A stretch of 17,104 nucleotides of DNA. It comes from Verrucomicrobia bacterium UBA1211. Its GTDB lineage: Bacteria; Verrucomicrobiota; Kiritimatiellia; RFP12; UBA1067. Location: NCBI GenBank assembly GCA_002309585.1, contig DBXN01000108.1, forward strand, positions 3,305 through 20,408. Reading direction: 5' to 3'. The position numbers and the translations under genes are program-made. Below are positions 1 to 7,006 of this stretch, in pieces; the stretch's first letter is position 1, and each line of letters starts with the position of its first letter. A model generated the notes under the pieces. The model worked only from the letters and a program-made list of their open reading frames with translations. It did not search any database and was not told the origin of the DNA.

Positions 1-2
1 AC

Positions 3-1787
3 TCCGCCGAGCCGTGGGAGGTCTCGCTGAGCGCGGACCGCTCCTACGGGCCGATTGACGGCAACTGCAACGGCAGAAGGCGCGGCATTGAGCATCTGTG
101 CGACAAGGAACGCGAGACGCGCCAGGCGCGTGGGGTGGTGCGCACGGGACCCGATTTCTCCGTCTCGTGCGATGTTTCCGAACGCGACTACGCGATCCGT
201 GCGATCAAACCGGTTTCGATCGAGGAGACCGCGACACCCGGCAAGTGGAAAATCGACATGGGCGAGGCCTTCTCCGGCTTCATGCGCCTGAAACTCAAGG
301 GCGAGAAGGGGCGTGTGGCGCGGATGACCGTGAGCGACACCTTTGTCGACGAGTGCGTCTTCGGGCAGATTTCCGAGTTCGAATTCTGCGGCGGGGATGG
401 CCTCTTTGAGAATCGGCTGAACACGCAGTCCGGCAGATTTTTCTATCTCACGGGCTGTGAGAAGCCGGGCCTCGACGACGTGACGGGCATCGTGATCGGG
501 TGTTGCGGGCGCATCACTGGCGGCTTCACGGGCGACCGGGATCTTGAGACGGTTCTCGCCCTCGACCGAGACACCTTCATCGCCACGACGATGGGCGGTG
601 TGACGGTGGACTGTCCCCACCGTGAGCGGTTGGGCTACGGCGAGGCGAGCCTCTCCGCGATGTGGGGCGACGGCATCCCGCAGTTCGACAGCGCGGCGTA
701 CTACTACGCCTACCTGGTGAAGTGGGCGAGCAGCCAGCGTCCGGACGGCAGCATCCCGCACGTCTCGCCGAACGGTTACGGCTGGGGAGGGACCTTCTGG
801 AGCAATTTCCCCGTCTACGCGCTGGAGGAGTACAGCCGGCGTTACCCCGACGCGCGACTGAAGGCGGTGATGCGTCCCGTGATCGACAGGTGGCTCGACT
901 ATCTCCACGCGCATGTGGGGAAGGACGGCATCCTCGCGCAGTACGAGCCGAAGAAGGGCGACTGTCTCGGCGACTGGCTCTATCCGGAGATCCACAAGAC
1001 GAAGGGCACGTCCGGCGACTGGGGGCACACCGTCGAGGGGATGTTCTTCAACAACTGCTCCTACGCCTGGGCGATCAAAGAGGCGTTGGCGATAGAAGGT
1101 CTCGTCACGGATGCCGCGCGGCGTGAAGAACTGAAACGCCGTCATGCCGCGCTTGTGGCGGCGATCGACCGCGAATGGTACAGGGAGGGGCTTTATGTCT
1201 CCGAGGATGCGCGGTATCAGGCGATCGCGCTCGTCGCCGGTGCGGCGGAGGCGGGTGGACACCTTGCCGAGACGGAGCGGGCGATGCAGGACATCGTGGC
1301 GTGGAAGGGGTACGTCGATGGCGGCAGCCCGAGTTACACCGTCATTCTCCGCGCGCTCTGCGCGAGCCGGCGCGGACGTGAACTCGCGCTCCGCACCTTC
1401 CGGCGGCGTGAGGCGCCGGGTTTCCTCTTCTTCGCCGACGAGGGGTACAACACCATCCCCGAGGATTGGTGGTACGGACGGAAATCGCACGGCAGCATGA
1501 TCCACACCTGCTACACCGGTCCGGCCGGGGCGCTGTTCCACGGCTTCGCCGGTTTGGAGGTGGAGGGGAACCGGGTGACGGTCGCCCCGTTGCTTTCCGA
1601 CACGCTCCCGAATTTCTCTGCCTATACCGAGACCCTGTACGGGACGTTGGCGGTGCGGGTCGAGGCCAAGGGCGGCGGGAAAATCGTTTGGGTGACCTGC
1701 CCGGACGGATGCCAAGGCCGACTTGCCGCCGATGGGGATCATCCCCTGAAACCCGGTTTGAACCGTTTCGAATTCGCGCGGCGTTGA
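3..1787 (+). CDS. Alpha-L-rhamnosidase (GH78), 5'-truncated by the window edge
   Basis: This gene encodes the C-terminal part of a GH78 glycosidase, a family that hydrolyses terminal alpha-L-rhamnosides. The frame is open from nt 3 with no upstream stop, so the true start lies outside the window; the GTG at 135 is only the first internal start-like codon. A beta-sandwich segment (about nt 200-480) precedes the (alpha/alpha)6 catalytic domain (about nt 510-1530) and a C-terminal beta-sandwich (to 1787). The family signature DCPHRERLGY is at nt 609-638, with Asp at 609-611 and the probable general acid Glu at 624-626. The C-terminal acidic motif PEDWWYG carries a Glu at 1461-1463, in the place of the family's general base. 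The Trp that usually follows LG is Tyr here. No signal peptide can be judged because the N-terminus is missing. The gene runs towards the phosphoesterase gene on the opposite strand. The GH78 call is secure; the exact substrate is unknown. Confidence 0.88.
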   Translation, partial: SAEPWEVSLSADRSYGPIDGNCNGRRRGIEHLCDKERETRQARGVVRTGPDFSVSCDVSERDYAIRAIKPVSIEETATPGKWKIDMGEAFSGFMRLKLKGEKGRVARMTVSDTFVDECVFGQISEFEFCGGDGLFENRLNTQSGRFFYLTGCEKPGLDDVTGIVIGCCGRITGGFTGDRDLETVLALDRDTFIATTMGGVTVDCPHRERLGYGEASLSAMWGDGIPQFDSAAYYYAYLVKWASSQRPDGSIPHVSPNGYGWGGTFWSNFPVYALEEYSRRYPDARLKAVMRPVIDRWLDYLHAHVGKDGILAQYEPKKGDCLGDWLYPEIHKTKGTSGDWGHTVEGMFFNNCSYAWAIKEALAIEGLVTDAARREELKRRHAALVAAIDREWYREGLYVSEDARYQAIALVAGAAEAGGHLAETERAMQDIVAWKGYVDGGSPSYTVILRALCASRRGRELALRTFRRREAPGFLFFADEGYNTIPEDWWYGRKSHGSMIHTCYTGPAGALFHGFAGLEVEGNRVTVAPLLSDTLPNFSAYTETLYGTLAVRVEAKGGGKIVWVTCPDGCQGRLAADGDHPLKPGLNRFEFARR

Positions 1788-1970
1788 GCGGCCTCATCCC
1801 CCGCCTGACGGTTTTGTCGGTTGTAAAAAAATTTTATGGCCTATCGTCAAGTCATACCGTTGCAGATGACGAATGAGGGTGAATCTACGCAATTCACCGT
1901 CAACGTTCATGAGGATTGAAAACAACAGAGGCAATTGCAAAACCTACCGTTTTCGATATGGCAAGGCCGC
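1788..1970. other. Intergenic gap between converging genes
   Basis: This 183-nt gap separates the ends of the rhamnosidase gene (+) and the phosphoesterase gene (-). It contains an A7/T4 run near 1827-1837 and two perfect 7-bp inverted repeats, listed separately; the second extends into the phosphoesterase stop codon. No coding sequence or RNA gene is apparent. Confidence 0.6.
1878..1898. terminator. 7-bp inverted repeat, possible bidirectional terminator or attenuator hairpin
   Basis: GGTGAAT (1878-1884) and ATTCACC (1892-1898) form a perfect 7-bp stem around a 7-nt loop between two converging genes. No U-tract follows on either strand, so it is not a classical intrinsic terminator. The placement suggests a role in transcript 3' ends, but this is inference. 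Confidence 0.3.
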
Positions 1971-1980
1971 CTAGGCCTTG
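1962..1980 (-). terminator. 7-bp inverted repeat overlapping the phosphoesterase stop codon
   Basis: CAAGGCC (1962-1968) and GGCCTTG (1974-1980) pair perfectly around a 5-nt loop that contains the TAG stop of the minus-strand phosphoesterase gene. The GC-rich stem is compact, but no T-rich tail follows on the minus strand. It may be a weak terminator or a 3'-end stabilising hairpin. Confidence 0.3.
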
Positions 1981-3404
1981 CTGACGGTGACGGGAAAGAT
2001 CTCCTTGTCCCCGTTTGCCGCGGTCGCGAGGATGACGGATTCGCCGGGTTTCTTTGCGGTAAACGTGCCGTCGGGTGAGATGTCCCCCACGTCGTTGAAG
2101 TAACTGTAGAATCGCTGGTACCGGTTTTCGGGATTTTGCTTTCCCACCACGCGGTCGGCGTCATAACACCCCCACGTGATGCCGTCTTCCCACTTTGCCG
2201 CCTGGGGCCGCAGAGGTTCGCCGACCTTGGCGCGGAGCGCGTCAAGGTGAACCGTGCGGTTCCCGCCGCCCCCGATGCGGGTGAAGTGCAGCGCATGGTT
2301 GCGCCTGTCGATGTGGATGGCGTCGAACGTCTGTTCGTAAACCGAACCCTTCTCCTTCTTCGGCAGATCCTTGCACCACGGCACGGAGCCGACGATGTAG
2401 TCGCTGTACGCGGCGTCGCACGGCTGGGTGATGTGCCATAGCCCGTTCTGATACGTCTGCCGCTCCGCATGTTCGTGTCCGGTCAGACTGCAGAGGAGCC
2501 GTCCCTGCGCACCGGAGAAATCGAATACTTTGTCGCCGATGGGCGTCTTCCCCCGATTCTGGTAGGCCTCAAGGAGATTCCGCCATGGCGCGAACAGTTT
2601 CCCGTCCCCCCCGTCCCCGCCGACGATTCCCGTCACGGGAATATGGTGCATCACAACCGCGACCCAGCCGGACGGGATGGTGGCCAGCGCCTTTTCCGCC
2701 AGCCAGACGAGCTGCCGCCCGCCCATGCCGTACTGCACCGCCCAGTAGGTGCGGGCGGTGCTGATACTGTCCGTCGTGTCCGCCACGATATACCTGACCC
2801 GCGCCGCTGGGAAGTCCACATAATAGTAACACGCCTCTGGGTCGTCGGGGTTCGTGACGGCGTTCGCCTTGACGGCGGCGGTGTCCATCAGGATGTCGCG
2901 CGCCTCTTTCCCGGAATAGGTGAAGCCGCTTGCCGCCGTTGGATTCTCCCGGATGGTGAAGTCATGGTTGCCCTTGGCGGGATAGAACGCGCCGCCCGCG
3001 CGTTCGACCGCCGCGACCCACTGTTCCCGGTACGCGGTGACCGTCCGGTCAATGGAACTCTTGCCTCCGAACGCCTCGGGCATGTCACCGCCACACAAAA
3101 CCTTTTTGACATCCGTCTCGGCGATCAGTTTCGCGAGAATGCGTCCAGAGACACACCGGTTGGATGGAATGTGAAGGTCGGTGATAAAGAAGAAACCGTC
3201 ATCGCACGTTCCCGACAGCGCCTTGATCCGGGCGGCGACGTTCGCCAAATGCTCGCCATAGTAATCGGGCAGGCCCGCCTCCGCCGCCCAAAGCCGCCAG
3301 TTGGCTAGGGTCATCGCCGTGCCCGCCATCCCCATCTTCAGGAATCCACGGCGCGAAAACGCGCCCGTCCGCAGCTTTTCAGGTGAAACGGATCTCTTCG
3401 ACAT
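1971..3404 (-). CDS. Tat-exported calcineurin-like metallophosphoesterase with C-terminal Ig-like tail
   Basis: The 477-aa product is a calcineurin-superfamily hydrolase exported through the Tat pathway. The N-terminus has a twin-arginine motif, SRRGFLK (residues 18-24), then a short hydrophobic stretch ending near AWAAEA-like residues 39-43. All five metallophosphoesterase motifs are visible: D76-x-H78 in TDLHIP, GD at 106-107, GNHD at 145-148, HH at 253-254 and GHEH at 309-312, so a two-metal site should form. The last 45 or so residues (about 430-475, with DISPDGTFTAKKPG) resemble a bacterial Ig-like (BIG2) strand pattern. The ATG at 3404 is chosen because GGAAAGG lies 8 nt upstream and the Tat motif follows closely. 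The longer in-frame form would start at a TTG (3450-3452) inside the predicted promoter spacer. It is transcribed away from the araC-type gene. The substrate (phosphomonoester, diester or nucleotide) cannot be told. Confidence 0.85.
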   Translation of the reverse strand: MSKRSVSPEKLRTGAFSRRGFLKMGMAGTAMTLANWRLWAAEAGLPDYYGEHLANVAARIKALSGTCDDGFFFITDLHIPSNRCVSGRILAKLIAETDVKKVLCGGDMPEAFGGKSSIDRTVTAYREQWVAAVERAGGAFYPAKGNHDFTIRENPTAASGFTYSGKEARDILMDTAAVKANAVTNPDDPEACYYYVDFPAARVRYIVADTTDSISTARTYWAVQYGMGGRQLVWLAEKALATIPSGWVAVVMHHIPVTGIVGGDGGDGKLFAPWRNLLEAYQNRGKTPIGDKVFDFSGAQGRLLCSLTGHEHAERQTYQNGLWHITQPCDAAYSDYIVGSVPWCKDLPKKEKGSVYEQTFDAIHIDRRNHALHFTRIGGGGNRTVHLDALRAKVGEPLRPQAAKWEDGITWGCYDADRVVGKQNPENRYQRFYSYFNDVGDISPDGTFTAKKPGESVILATAANGDKEIFPVTVSKA

Positions 3405-3412
3405 GTCAAACG

Positions 3413-3419
3413 CCTTTCC
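3413..3419 (-). promoter_or_regulatory. Ribosome binding site for the phosphoesterase
   Basis: On the minus strand this reads GGAAAGG, 8 nt before the ATG at 3404. It decides for that start over the in-frame TTG 48 nt further upstream. Confidence 0.6.
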
Positions 3420-3440
3420 GGTTAACGAATGGATGCAAAC

Positions 3441-3469
3441 AGGATACCACAAAGCGTCCCAATCCTCAA
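3441..3469 (-). promoter_or_regulatory. Putative sigma70-type promoter for the phosphoesterase gene
   Basis: On the minus strand, TTGAGG (3469-3464) and TATCCT (3446-3441) are separated by exactly 17 nt. Each box matches 4 of 6 consensus positions. Transcription would start near 3434 and give a leader of about 30 nt before the ATG at 3404. Confidence 0.4.
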
Positions 3470-3477
3470 CCGGAGAT

Positions 3478-3497
3478 GGTTAGGTGGTTAGGTGGTT
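3478..3497. repeat. Octamer tandem repeat (GGTTAGGT)
   Basis: Two perfect copies of GGTTAGGT (3478-3485, 3486-3493) are followed by a partial third copy, GGTT (3494-3497). A related GGTTGGGTGGTTGG stretch lies at about 3534-3547. Similar short tandem repeats occur in two other gaps of this locus. Confidence 0.6.
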
Positions 3498-3528
3498 GAA
3501 CTCACCACTGAGCATTGATCACTTGAGA

Positions 3529-3560
3529 GGAACGGTTGGGTGGTTGGAAAAAACCGTTCC
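3529..3560. promoter_or_regulatory. 9-bp inverted repeat, possible operator or hairpin
   Basis: GGAACGGTT (3529-3537) and AACCGTTCC (3552-3560) are perfect inverted copies separated by 14 nt. The element lies between the phosphoesterase promoter and the AT-rich region upstream of the AraC-type gene. It could be a regulator binding site or a leader hairpin; the sequence does not decide. Confidence 0.35.
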
Positions 3561-3731
3561 CCGTCTAATCTTCCTTAAACCTCTCCCTGTGTTTGGTCCT
3601 CGTGTTGAAAAGTGAAAAGAAAGTGCGGAAAAGGGCATATCTTTTTTGGGCGTTTTTTGGTTTAATGGATATGTTAAATCGGTTTAGGACGTTAATTCGG
3701 ATTCTTCTGTGCGGGAGGGATGGCGTTGAGA

Positions 3732-4646
3732 ATGAATCGGAAACGATGGGTTTCGCTTTACCGGCCTCCAACCGGTGATGCGCACATCTGGGGCGTGGCG
3801 GTCGTTGACGCGGGTTTTACGACCATCGCCCCCGGGCAGCCCTATCCGTCCAGCCACCATCCGAACGACTACCTCTTCACATGGGAGCGGGGCCGCCGAT
3901 TTTCGGAGTATCAGTTTGTCGCCATCCTCGACGGGCGTGGGACGCTGGAGACCGCTTCCGGCGGGATACGGGAGATCCGGGCGGGTGACCTGTTCATCCT
4001 CGCGCCGGATGAGTGGCACCGGTTCCGCCCCGATTCCGAGACGGGCTGGCGGGAAATGTGGATCGGTTTCAAGGGCGATTACGCCAACCGCCTCATGTCA
4101 TCGCTCTTTCCGCTTCGCGAGCCGGTTCTGCACCAGGCCGCGACACCGGCGGTCCGCAAGATCCTCCTTTCCGGAGTGACGCTCTTTGGGAAAGAGGACT
4201 TGGCTGTGACGCCGCTGCTCTCCGCGAAGGTGATCGAACTCATCGCCCTTCTCTCCTCCATTATCCGGGTGGCTGGTTATACCTCCGAACGGCGGGACCG
4301 CCAACAGCGGATCGCGAAACTCCGGGGATGGATTGCGGAACACGCGTTTGAGGCGATCGCCACCGCCGATCTGGTCCGTGTCGCGGGAATGAGCGATACC
4401 GCTTTGCGGGTTGCCTTCAAGGAGGAGTTGGGGGTTACGCCGCACACCTACATCATGAAGGTCCGCTTGAGTTTCGCCCAAATGCTGTTGCGGCAGACCG
4501 ACTATACGGTTTCGGAGGTCGCCGAGCGGGCGGGGTTTATCTCCTGTTCTTATTTCACCCGGTTTTTCACCCGGCGCGTGGGAATGTCTCCCGGCCGATG
4601 GCGCAAGTGCGGCGCACCCGCCGAATGCGGGAAAGTGAAGAAGTAA
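3732..4646 (+). CDS. AraC-family transcriptional regulator with cupin sensor domain
   Basis: The roughly 304-aa product has an N-terminal cupin-like AraC ligand-binding domain (about residues 15-110, with the AGDLFILAPDEWHRF turn typical of the fold) and a C-terminal double helix-turn-helix domain (about residues 197-292). The second HTH carries the family pattern VSEVAERAGFISCSYFTRFF followed by GMSPGRWR. The start is uncertain. GGGAGGG at 3713-3719 directly abuts an ATG at 3720, which is too close, and sits 12 nt before the in-frame ATG at 3732, so the latter is preferred; a TTG at 3726 has ideal spacing. The gene is 16 nt upstream of a rhamnosidase gene in the same direction, which makes it a likely local activator of the glycan locus. 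The inducer is unknown; rhamnose or a related sugar is an inference from context. Confidence 0.88.
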   Translation: MNRKRWVSLYRPPTGDAHIWGVAVVDAGFTTIAPGQPYPSSHHPNDYLFTWERGRRFSEYQFVAILDGRGTLETASGGIREIRAGDLFILAPDEWHRFRPDSETGWREMWIGFKGDYANRLMSSLFPLREPVLHQAATPAVRKILLSGVTLFGKEDLAVTPLLSAKVIELIALLSSIIRVAGYTSERRDRQQRIAKLRGWIAEHAFEAIATADLVRVAGMSDTALRVAFKEELGVTPHTYIMKVRLSFAQMLLRQTDYTVSEVAERAGFISCSYFTRFFTRRVGMSPGRWRKCGAPAECGKVKK

Positions 4647-4662
4647 GAAGGAAAGGTTTGCC

Positions 4663-6936
4663 ATGAGTCGGATGGTATCGATAGGTATCGTGTTTGCGGT
4701 CGCCTTCTCCGGTTTTGCCGCACCAGAAGCCGGGCTGGTGGCGGATGTGCTGTTCAACCGCTCGCAGTGGATCGCCCAGCCGGCGGAATTGAACGCGGCG
4801 GCGCCCCGGTTCACGGCGACCTTTACCGTCGATAAGGACGGTCCCGCGCCGATCGCCATCTGCGGTCTCGGCCAGTATGTCGCGACGCTGAACGGCAAGC
4901 CGCTCGGCCGCGGCGACGAGTTTAACCTTCCCGGCTGGACGCGGACCTCGAAGAGCTGTTTCTACAATCTGTTCCAGCCCGTTCTCAAGGCCCGTTCGGT
5001 CAATACGCTCGAAATCACCCTCGGTAACGGAATGTACAACGTGCCGCACCCCGGAAAGGGGCTTTACACCAAGTTCGTCGGCAGCGAGGGGACACAGAAG
5101 CTGATTGTGGGCGGCGTGGTGAAATCCGCCGCCGGGGGCTGGAAGGTCTCGGCGTCCGAAATCGTGCGCACGCATGTCTATTCCGGCGACGACATTGACG
5201 CGACGGCGGACCGGTCGAAAACGTTTCCCGCCGTTCTCGCTGAGGCGCCGAAGGGGGTGTTGCGCGAGGCGCCGTTCGTGTGCAGGCTTCAAGAGGTGCG
5301 GAAACCTGTGAAGACACACCGTGTCTCCGATGAGGAACTGACGCTTGATTTCGCCCAAAGCTCCGCATATGTGCCGACGGTGACCGCGAAGGGACCGCGC
5401 GGCAGCCGCGTGGAAATCGCCTTCACGGATGTTCCCGCGCTCGATGACCGGATGCGCATCCGTCCCCTCACACGTGACCTTTCGCGCTGCCTCTTCACAC
5501 TCTCCGGGACGGGGCGGGACGAAACGTTCTCGCCACCCTTCTTCTATTACGGTTTCCGTTATATGCGTGTGCGGCTTCTGCCGGCGGCGGAGGGCGGGCC
5601 GCGTCCCGCGCTTGTCTCCGCCGAGGCGCGCGTGGTTTCGGCCGATATGCCGCGCGCGGGATCGTTCGAATGCTCCATCCCGCTGTTCAACCAGATCCAC
5701 GATCTCTGCTGGTGGGCGCAGCGCTCAAACATGCAGAGTGTCTTCACCGACTGCCCGCACCGCGAGAAACTGGGTTGGCTGGAACAGGACAACCTGCATT
5801 CCGACCAGATCCGCTGGGGGTGGAACGCCAACGCGCTCTTTGCGAAGACCTGCATGGATATCGCCGATTCACAGCTTTCCGACGGTATGGTGCCCGATAT
5901 TGCGCCGGAGTTTACCGTATTCAGGGGCGGATTCCGCCACTCCATCGAATGGGGTTCGTCCTCGATTCTCGTTCCCTGGCAGCAGTACGAATGGACCGGC
6001 GACGATTCGCTTATCCGCGAATACTATCCCGTGATGGTCGCTTACCACACCTATCTCCGTACTTTCGCCCATCATCCCTCACGCGGGGACTTTATCATGG
6101 CTGGCGGGCTGGGCGACTGGTATGCCGATACGGGTGCTGTCGCGGGCGTGCCGCCGCGCAAAACGTCCATCAACCTCACGGCTACGGTTTTCTATTACAT
6201 GAACGCGAAGACGCTCGCGCAATGCGCCGACCTGCTTGGAAAGAACGATGAGGCGGAGGCGTTCCGCGCCGAGGCCGGGAAGATCAAGGCGGCGTTCAAC
6301 GCGAAGTGGTGGCACCCCGAGACGGCCTCTTACGAGAACAACTCTCAGACGGCGAACGCGATGGCGTTGGCGACCGGCCTGGCGGATCCCGCCTTTGCCG
6401 GCGGTATCGTCTCGAACATCGTAGCGGATGTCCGGGCGCGGGGCAACGCCGTCGCCGCCGGCGAGATCGGTTATCCGTTCCTCCTTCAAGTACTGGCGGA
6501 TCACGGTCATGACGGCCTCATTTTCGACATGACGAGCGTCACCAACAAACCCGGTTACGGCTACATGATCGCGAAGGGCAACACCTCATGCCACGAGGCG
6601 TGGGATGCGCGGACGGGTTCCTCCCACAACCACTTCATGATGGCGGACATCGTAAACTGGTTTTACGGTTCTCTCGCCGGTATCCGCCGCACGTCGCCGG
6701 GATTCAAGACCTTCACAGTCGCGCCCGCGTTTCTGAAGGGCTTGGATTGGGTGAAGGCGAGCCACACGACCGTCTTCGGCGAGATTCGCGTGGTGTGGCA
6801 TAAGGAGGGGAGGGGTGTTCGGCTGACCGTGACGGTTCCGCCCGGCACGGTCGCAACCATCCGCCTTCCTGGCAAAGCGGATGTCACCCAACCGCCCGGC
6901 GAACGGAGCTATTCCACCGTGCTGCAGACGCAATAG
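4663..6936 (+). CDS. Secreted alpha-L-rhamnosidase (GH78)
   Basis: The 757-aa product begins with a signal peptide (hydrophobic residues 5-18, cleavage near GFA-AP at about 20), so it should act outside the cytoplasm. An N-terminal beta-sandwich (about 50-210, Bac_rhamnosid_N-like with GLGQYVATLNGK and LPGWTRT) is followed by a second sandwich (about 225-310) and the (alpha/alpha)6 catalytic domain (about 335-670). The signature DCPHREKLGWLEQ starts at D363, with probable general acid E368 and a further acidic residue, E374. The C-terminal motif SCHEAWD has E645, the probable general base, followed by GSSHNHFM, then a C-terminal sandwich. AAGGAAAGG (4648-4656) lies 6 nt before the ATG, and the gap to the regulator gene is only 16 nt. 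It presumably removes terminal alpha-L-rhamnose from a polysaccharide or glycoside. GH78 membership is clear; the substrate is inferred. Confidence 0.92.
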   Translation: MSRMVSIGIVFAVAFSGFAAPEAGLVADVLFNRSQWIAQPAELNAAAPRFTATFTVDKDGPAPIAICGLGQYVATLNGKPLGRGDEFNLPGWTRTSKSCFYNLFQPVLKARSVNTLEITLGNGMYNVPHPGKGLYTKFVGSEGTQKLIVGGVVKSAAGGWKVSASEIVRTHVYSGDDIDATADRSKTFPAVLAEAPKGVLREAPFVCRLQEVRKPVKTHRVSDEELTLDFAQSSAYVPTVTAKGPRGSRVEIAFTDVPALDDRMRIRPLTRDLSRCLFTLSGTGRDETFSPPFFYYGFRYMRVRLLPAAEGGPRPALVSAEARVVSADMPRAGSFECSIPLFNQIHDLCWWAQRSNMQSVFTDCPHREKLGWLEQDNLHSDQIRWGWNANALFAKTCMDIADSQLSDGMVPDIAPEFTVFRGGFRHSIEWGSSSILVPWQQYEWTGDDSLIREYYPVMVAYHTYLRTFAHHPSRGDFIMAGGLGDWYADTGAVAGVPPRKTSINLTATVFYYMNAKTLAQCADLLGKNDEAEAFRAEAGKIKAAFNAKWWHPETASYENNSQTANAMALATGLADPAFAGGIVSNIVADVRARGNAVAAGEIGYPFLLQVLADHGHDGLIFDMTSVTNKPGYGYMIAKGNTSCHEAWDARTGSSHNHFMMADIVNWFYGSLAGIRRTSPGFKTFTVAPAFLKGLDWVKASHTTVFGEIRVVWHKEGRGVRLTVTVPPGTVATIRLPGKADVTQPPGERSYSTVLQTQ

Positions 6937-6950
6937 GGTTGAGGGTTGAG
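6937..6950. repeat. Heptamer tandem repeat (GGTTGAG)
   Basis: Two perfect adjacent copies of GGTTGAG (6937-6943, 6944-6950) begin right after the rhamnosidase stop codon, in the 70-nt gap before the PATR protein gene. Confidence 0.6.
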
Positions 6951-6990
6951 AGGCGACGTATGGAAATCGTGTGGCTGAACGGCAAGTTAT

Positions 6991-6999
6991 AGGAAAGGA
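6991..6999 (+). promoter_or_regulatory. Ribosome binding site deciding the PATR protein start
   Basis: AGGAAAGGA ends 7 nt before the ATG at 7007. It supports this start over the earlier in-frame ATG at 6971 and leaves a clean signal peptide at the N-terminus. Confidence 0.65.
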
Positions 7000-7006
7000 A
7001 ATCAGG

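Larger units (their letters stand above)
3405..3731. other. Divergent intergenic region between the phosphoesterase and araC-type genes
   Basis: This 327-nt region separates two divergently transcribed genes. From left to right it holds the phosphoesterase RBS and promoter, an octamer tandem repeat (3478-3497), a 9-bp inverted repeat (3529-3560), and an AT-rich stretch (about 3600-3700, with runs of T6 and motifs such as TTTAAT and TATGTT) that probably includes the promoter of the regulator gene. Short overlapping ORFs on both strands here show no recognisable protein features. Confidence 0.55.

Noticed and set aside
3..134. Possible frameshift or alternative start near the left edge of the first gene
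   Set aside because: The frame is open back to nt 3 and the other two forward frames have stops (near nt 28 and 56). The Arg-rich segment is odd, but there is too little sequence to claim a frameshift.
2469..3308. Plus-strand open frame (279 codons) inside the phosphoesterase region
   Set aside because: The opposite strand carries all five metallophosphoesterase motifs and a Tat signal; this frame has none.
3565..3778. Two small overlapping open frames on opposite strands upstream of the regulator
   Set aside because: They lie in an AT-rich promoter-like region, have no recognisable protein features, and overlap the start of the regulator.
4567..5700. Minus-strand open frame (377 codons) spanning the end of the regulator and the start of the rhamnosidase
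   Set aside because: It overlaps two well-supported genes and its translation is low-complexity Arg/Gly/His-rich.
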